Source: JAICMB01 sp963838885 (GTDB lineage: Bacteria > Acidobacteriota > Terriglobia > Bryobacterales > Bryobacteraceae). From it: 64,000 bases of DNA. Each line of letters opens with the position of its first letter. Within the stretch, counting starts at the first letter, position 1. The notes under the pieces are model-generated. The model saw nothing but the letters and a program-made list of their open reading frames with translations. It ran no database searches and was not told the DNA's origin. The stretch is from assembly GCA_963838885.1 (NCBI GenBank), contig CAWITB010000048.1, forward strand, positions 1-64,000, in the 5' to 3' direction. This document shows positions 62,493 to 64,000 of this stretch, piece by piece. The position numbers and the translations under genes were made by a program.

Positions 62493-62915
62493 TTACAGCC
62501 GTTCCGCCGTCCCGCCCCAATCCTGTGGATGCACATCCGCCACCGATTGCGAAAAAGTCCACGAGTGTCCCGCGAAGTCATCCGCATTGTATTGCCGCTC
62601 GCCGTACGGGTGCGTCACCGGCTCTTGTGTGATTCGCGCGCCGTGATTCCTGGCACGGTTGCAGTGGCTATCGGCATCCTCGATACGAACAGTGACTGAG
62701 GAACCCATGCCCAGCACTGCATTGACCTCGTTCACGCGCATTTCCCTCACGATCACCGCGCCATCTCCCACATTCAACTGCACGCGGTGGTTACCGATCC
62801 GTAGACGCACGCTAAATCCGAATGCATCGCATAGCCAAGCTGCAGCCTGATTCACATCTGGATACGCCAGCACTGGAATCACAGTGGCGCGCGGTATCGA
62901 TCTGTTCGAGAGCAT
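62493..62915 (-). CDS. VOC-family (glyoxalase-like) protein
   Basis: A 140-residue single-domain vicinal-oxygen-chelate protein, started at the ATG 62913-62915 because AGGAG lies 7 bases before it. Core: PRATVIPVLAYPDVNQAAAW, FGFSVRLRIGNHRVQLNVGD, VTVRIEDADSHCNRARNHGA and PYGERQYNADDFAGHSWTFS. Metal ligands are of the form His/Glu at the paired beta modules, but the first His of glyoxalase I is not obvious, so a resistance or isomerase-like role is equally possible. Confidence 0.8.
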   Translation of the reverse strand: MLSNRSIPRATVIPVLAYPDVNQAAAWLCDAFGFSVRLRIGNHRVQLNVGDGAVIVREMRVNEVNAVLGMGSSVTVRIEDADSHCNRARNHGARITQEPVTHPYGERQYNADDFAGHSWTFSQSVADVHPQDWGGTAERL

Positions 62916-62933
62916 CCTGTTTCTCCTGCCCAA

Positions 62934-63125
62934 TTAATGCATTCGCGGCTGCCGAGTCTCGAAGCGTTCGACTGGTTGCGAATTGCCCACCATGCCGGCG
63001 AGCGATGCGTAGTGGCGCTCATGTGATGGCGAGAAACGATAAGGGACGCGAACGACGACGCCGAGTTCCGTCGAGAACGTTGGGCGCGCCAAGCGTTCCC
63101 AAAACGACTTCAGAACGATTCCGGG
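62934..63125. other. Intergenic spacer
   Basis: No gene recognised between the VOC gene and the 3' end of the TonB-dependent receptor. Confidence 0.4.
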
Positions 63126-64000
63126 TTAGAAGTTAATCCTGACGCCCAACTGCACCGCCCGTCCGCCTCCCGTCCCATTGATGCCCGTGCCGCTGCCGAC
63201 GGTACCCGTGACGTAGCCATAGGTCGAACTCGTCAGGCTGCCTTGGGGGTTGCTGAACTCGGGCGTGTTGGTGAAGTTGAACGTCTCGGCGCGGAGTTCG
63301 AGATCGAATCGCTCCGTCATTTTGAAGTGCTTGGAGAGCGGCGAGATTCAGCGCGAAGAGACCGGGGCCGCTCAGGGGATTGCGCCCCGTAGTGCCAAAC
63401 CTCACGCCGGTCGGTTGGACGAAACTGGCTTGGCTGAACCAGGGATTGCCGGGGTTGATGCCGTGCAGGATCTGCACCGCCGCGACCTGGTCCGCGGTTT
63501 GCGTTTCGCCCGGAGTATTGAGGCTGCTGCCACTGGCGGTGATCTGCAACGGCGTGCCTGTCAGCGCGGTCAAAATGCCGGAGAGCTGCCAGTTGCCAAG
63601 CACCCACGTCGCCGGACCATGCGTGAGCCACTTCTTTCCCACGCCGAAGGGCAGTTGGTAAACGTAGCTCTGCACGAAGCTCAAGGTGCGGTCGAAATCG
63701 TTCCGGGCATAGTTGCGGCGGCCATTGATAAGCCAGTCAAGACTGCCATCGTCGTCGGTCTGGTAGCTCATGCCCTTGCCCCAGTTGAAGGCGGTCGTCA
63801 TGGTGAAATCGGAGAAGCGGCGGTCGAGCTTGACCTGCAATGCGTTATAGCTCGAGGAGAACCCTACCCAACGGATGGTTGCGGACGCCGTCTTGCCGTA
63901 AGCCTGGTACAGCGGCTTGCTGGCAGTGCCAAGACCCAACTGCGCCGGGTCGGTGGTGTTGTTTAGGTCGTAATTCGCCGCCGTATCCACGCCGTGAACG
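63126..64000 (-). CDS. TonB-dependent receptor C-terminus, frameshifted, continues beyond the window
   Basis: The C-terminal barrel of an Oar-like receptor. Frame 1 (about 63340-64000) shows YNALQVKLDRRFSDFTMTTA, NYARNDFDRTLSFVQSYVYQ, LPFGVGKKWLTHGPATWVLG, NWQLSGILTALTGTPLQITA and PWFSQASFVQPTGVRFGTTG; frame 2 (63126-63330) continues ERFDLELRAETFNFTNTPEF and ends VQLGVRINF, the usual outer-membrane last strand. The frames join by a one- or two-base indel near 63335. The 5' part lies beyond position 64000. Same family as the receptor at 15.7 kb. Confidence 0.85.

Noticed and set aside
1..64000. tRNA or rRNA genes and a replication origin
   Set aside because: No cloverleaf, rRNA segment or DnaA-box cluster was recognised by eye; a tRNAscan or Rfam run would settle this.

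Overview
The window looks like a chromosomal segment of an Acidobacteriota bacterium, most likely near Bryobacterales/Candidatus Solibacter. This rests on high GC, large Oar-like TonB-dependent receptors with an N-terminal carboxypeptidase-regulatory domain (one complete, one partial), a TIGR03436-type VWFA protein, glycine-rich PEP-CTERM proteins, many sulfatases, and a compact division/cell-wall cluster. No rRNA or tRNA gene and no CRISPR array was recognised.

Layout. 0.1-5.6 kb: a frameshifted Nramp-family transporter, an IS1380 scrap, a DUF4112 protein, a small exported protein, and a two-component pair (kinase then regulator, overlapping by 4 bp). 5.7-9.1 kb: a small ORF, an arylsulfotransferase-type protein and a Cys-type sulfatase. 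9.15-9.7 kb: a tandem ~121-bp repeat array made from the 3' end of thiE. 9.6-15.6 kb: thiE, an S24 protease-like protein, the VWFA protein, an SDR, a GH144-like glucoamylase-family protein and a SIMPL protein. 15.7-19.1 kb: the complete TonB-dependent receptor. 19.1-22.3 kb: remnants of an IS5-type transposase, a group II intron and an integrase-core (ISNCY/IS481-like) transposase around a second sulfatase. 22.4-38.6 kb: the dcw cluster, mraZ-rsmH-ftsL-ftsI-murE-murF-mraY-murD-ftsW-murG-murC-ftsQ-ftsA-ftsZ, all on the + strand, without murB or ddl. 38.6-39.8 kb: decayed genes including a GNAT-toxin pseudogene. 39.9-46.1 kb: two acyl-CoA dehydrogenases, an NHL beta-propeller protein, an Hsp70-like ATPase and recA. 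46.1-56.2 kb (minus strand): an unknown protein, M28 peptidase with PDZ, DsbA-like protein, an intact and a broken Uma2 protein, altronate dehydratase, an exported HxHxH protein, and a homogentisate-degradation operon (hmgA, unknown, fahA). 56.2-58.9 kb: pseudogenes (sulfatase, two glycine-rich PEP-CTERM copies, a TPR tail). 59.1-60.8 kb: an ECF sigma/anti-sigma-like/CpxP-like operon and rpmE. 60.86-61.14 kb: a compact small transcription unit with promoter, rRNA-like Shine-Dalgarno, 18-codon ORF and terminator. 61.2-64 kb: PIN-toxin and MFS pseudogenes, a VOC protein and the C-terminal part of another TonB-dependent receptor.

A recurring feature is the single-base indel. Single-base changes break murF, mraY, murD, murC, the Nramp gene, the first acyl-CoA dehydrogenase and probably the VWFA and second TonB-receptor genes. 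Because mur and mra genes are normally essential, many of these are probably sequence errors. The mobile-element and toxin remnants carry multiple lesions, deletions or truncations and look like genuine decay.

The most interesting unexplained structures are the small unit upstream of rpmE, the 10-bp-phased GTGG boxes plus a 9-bp inverted repeat at the mraZ promoter, and the thiE-derived tandem array.
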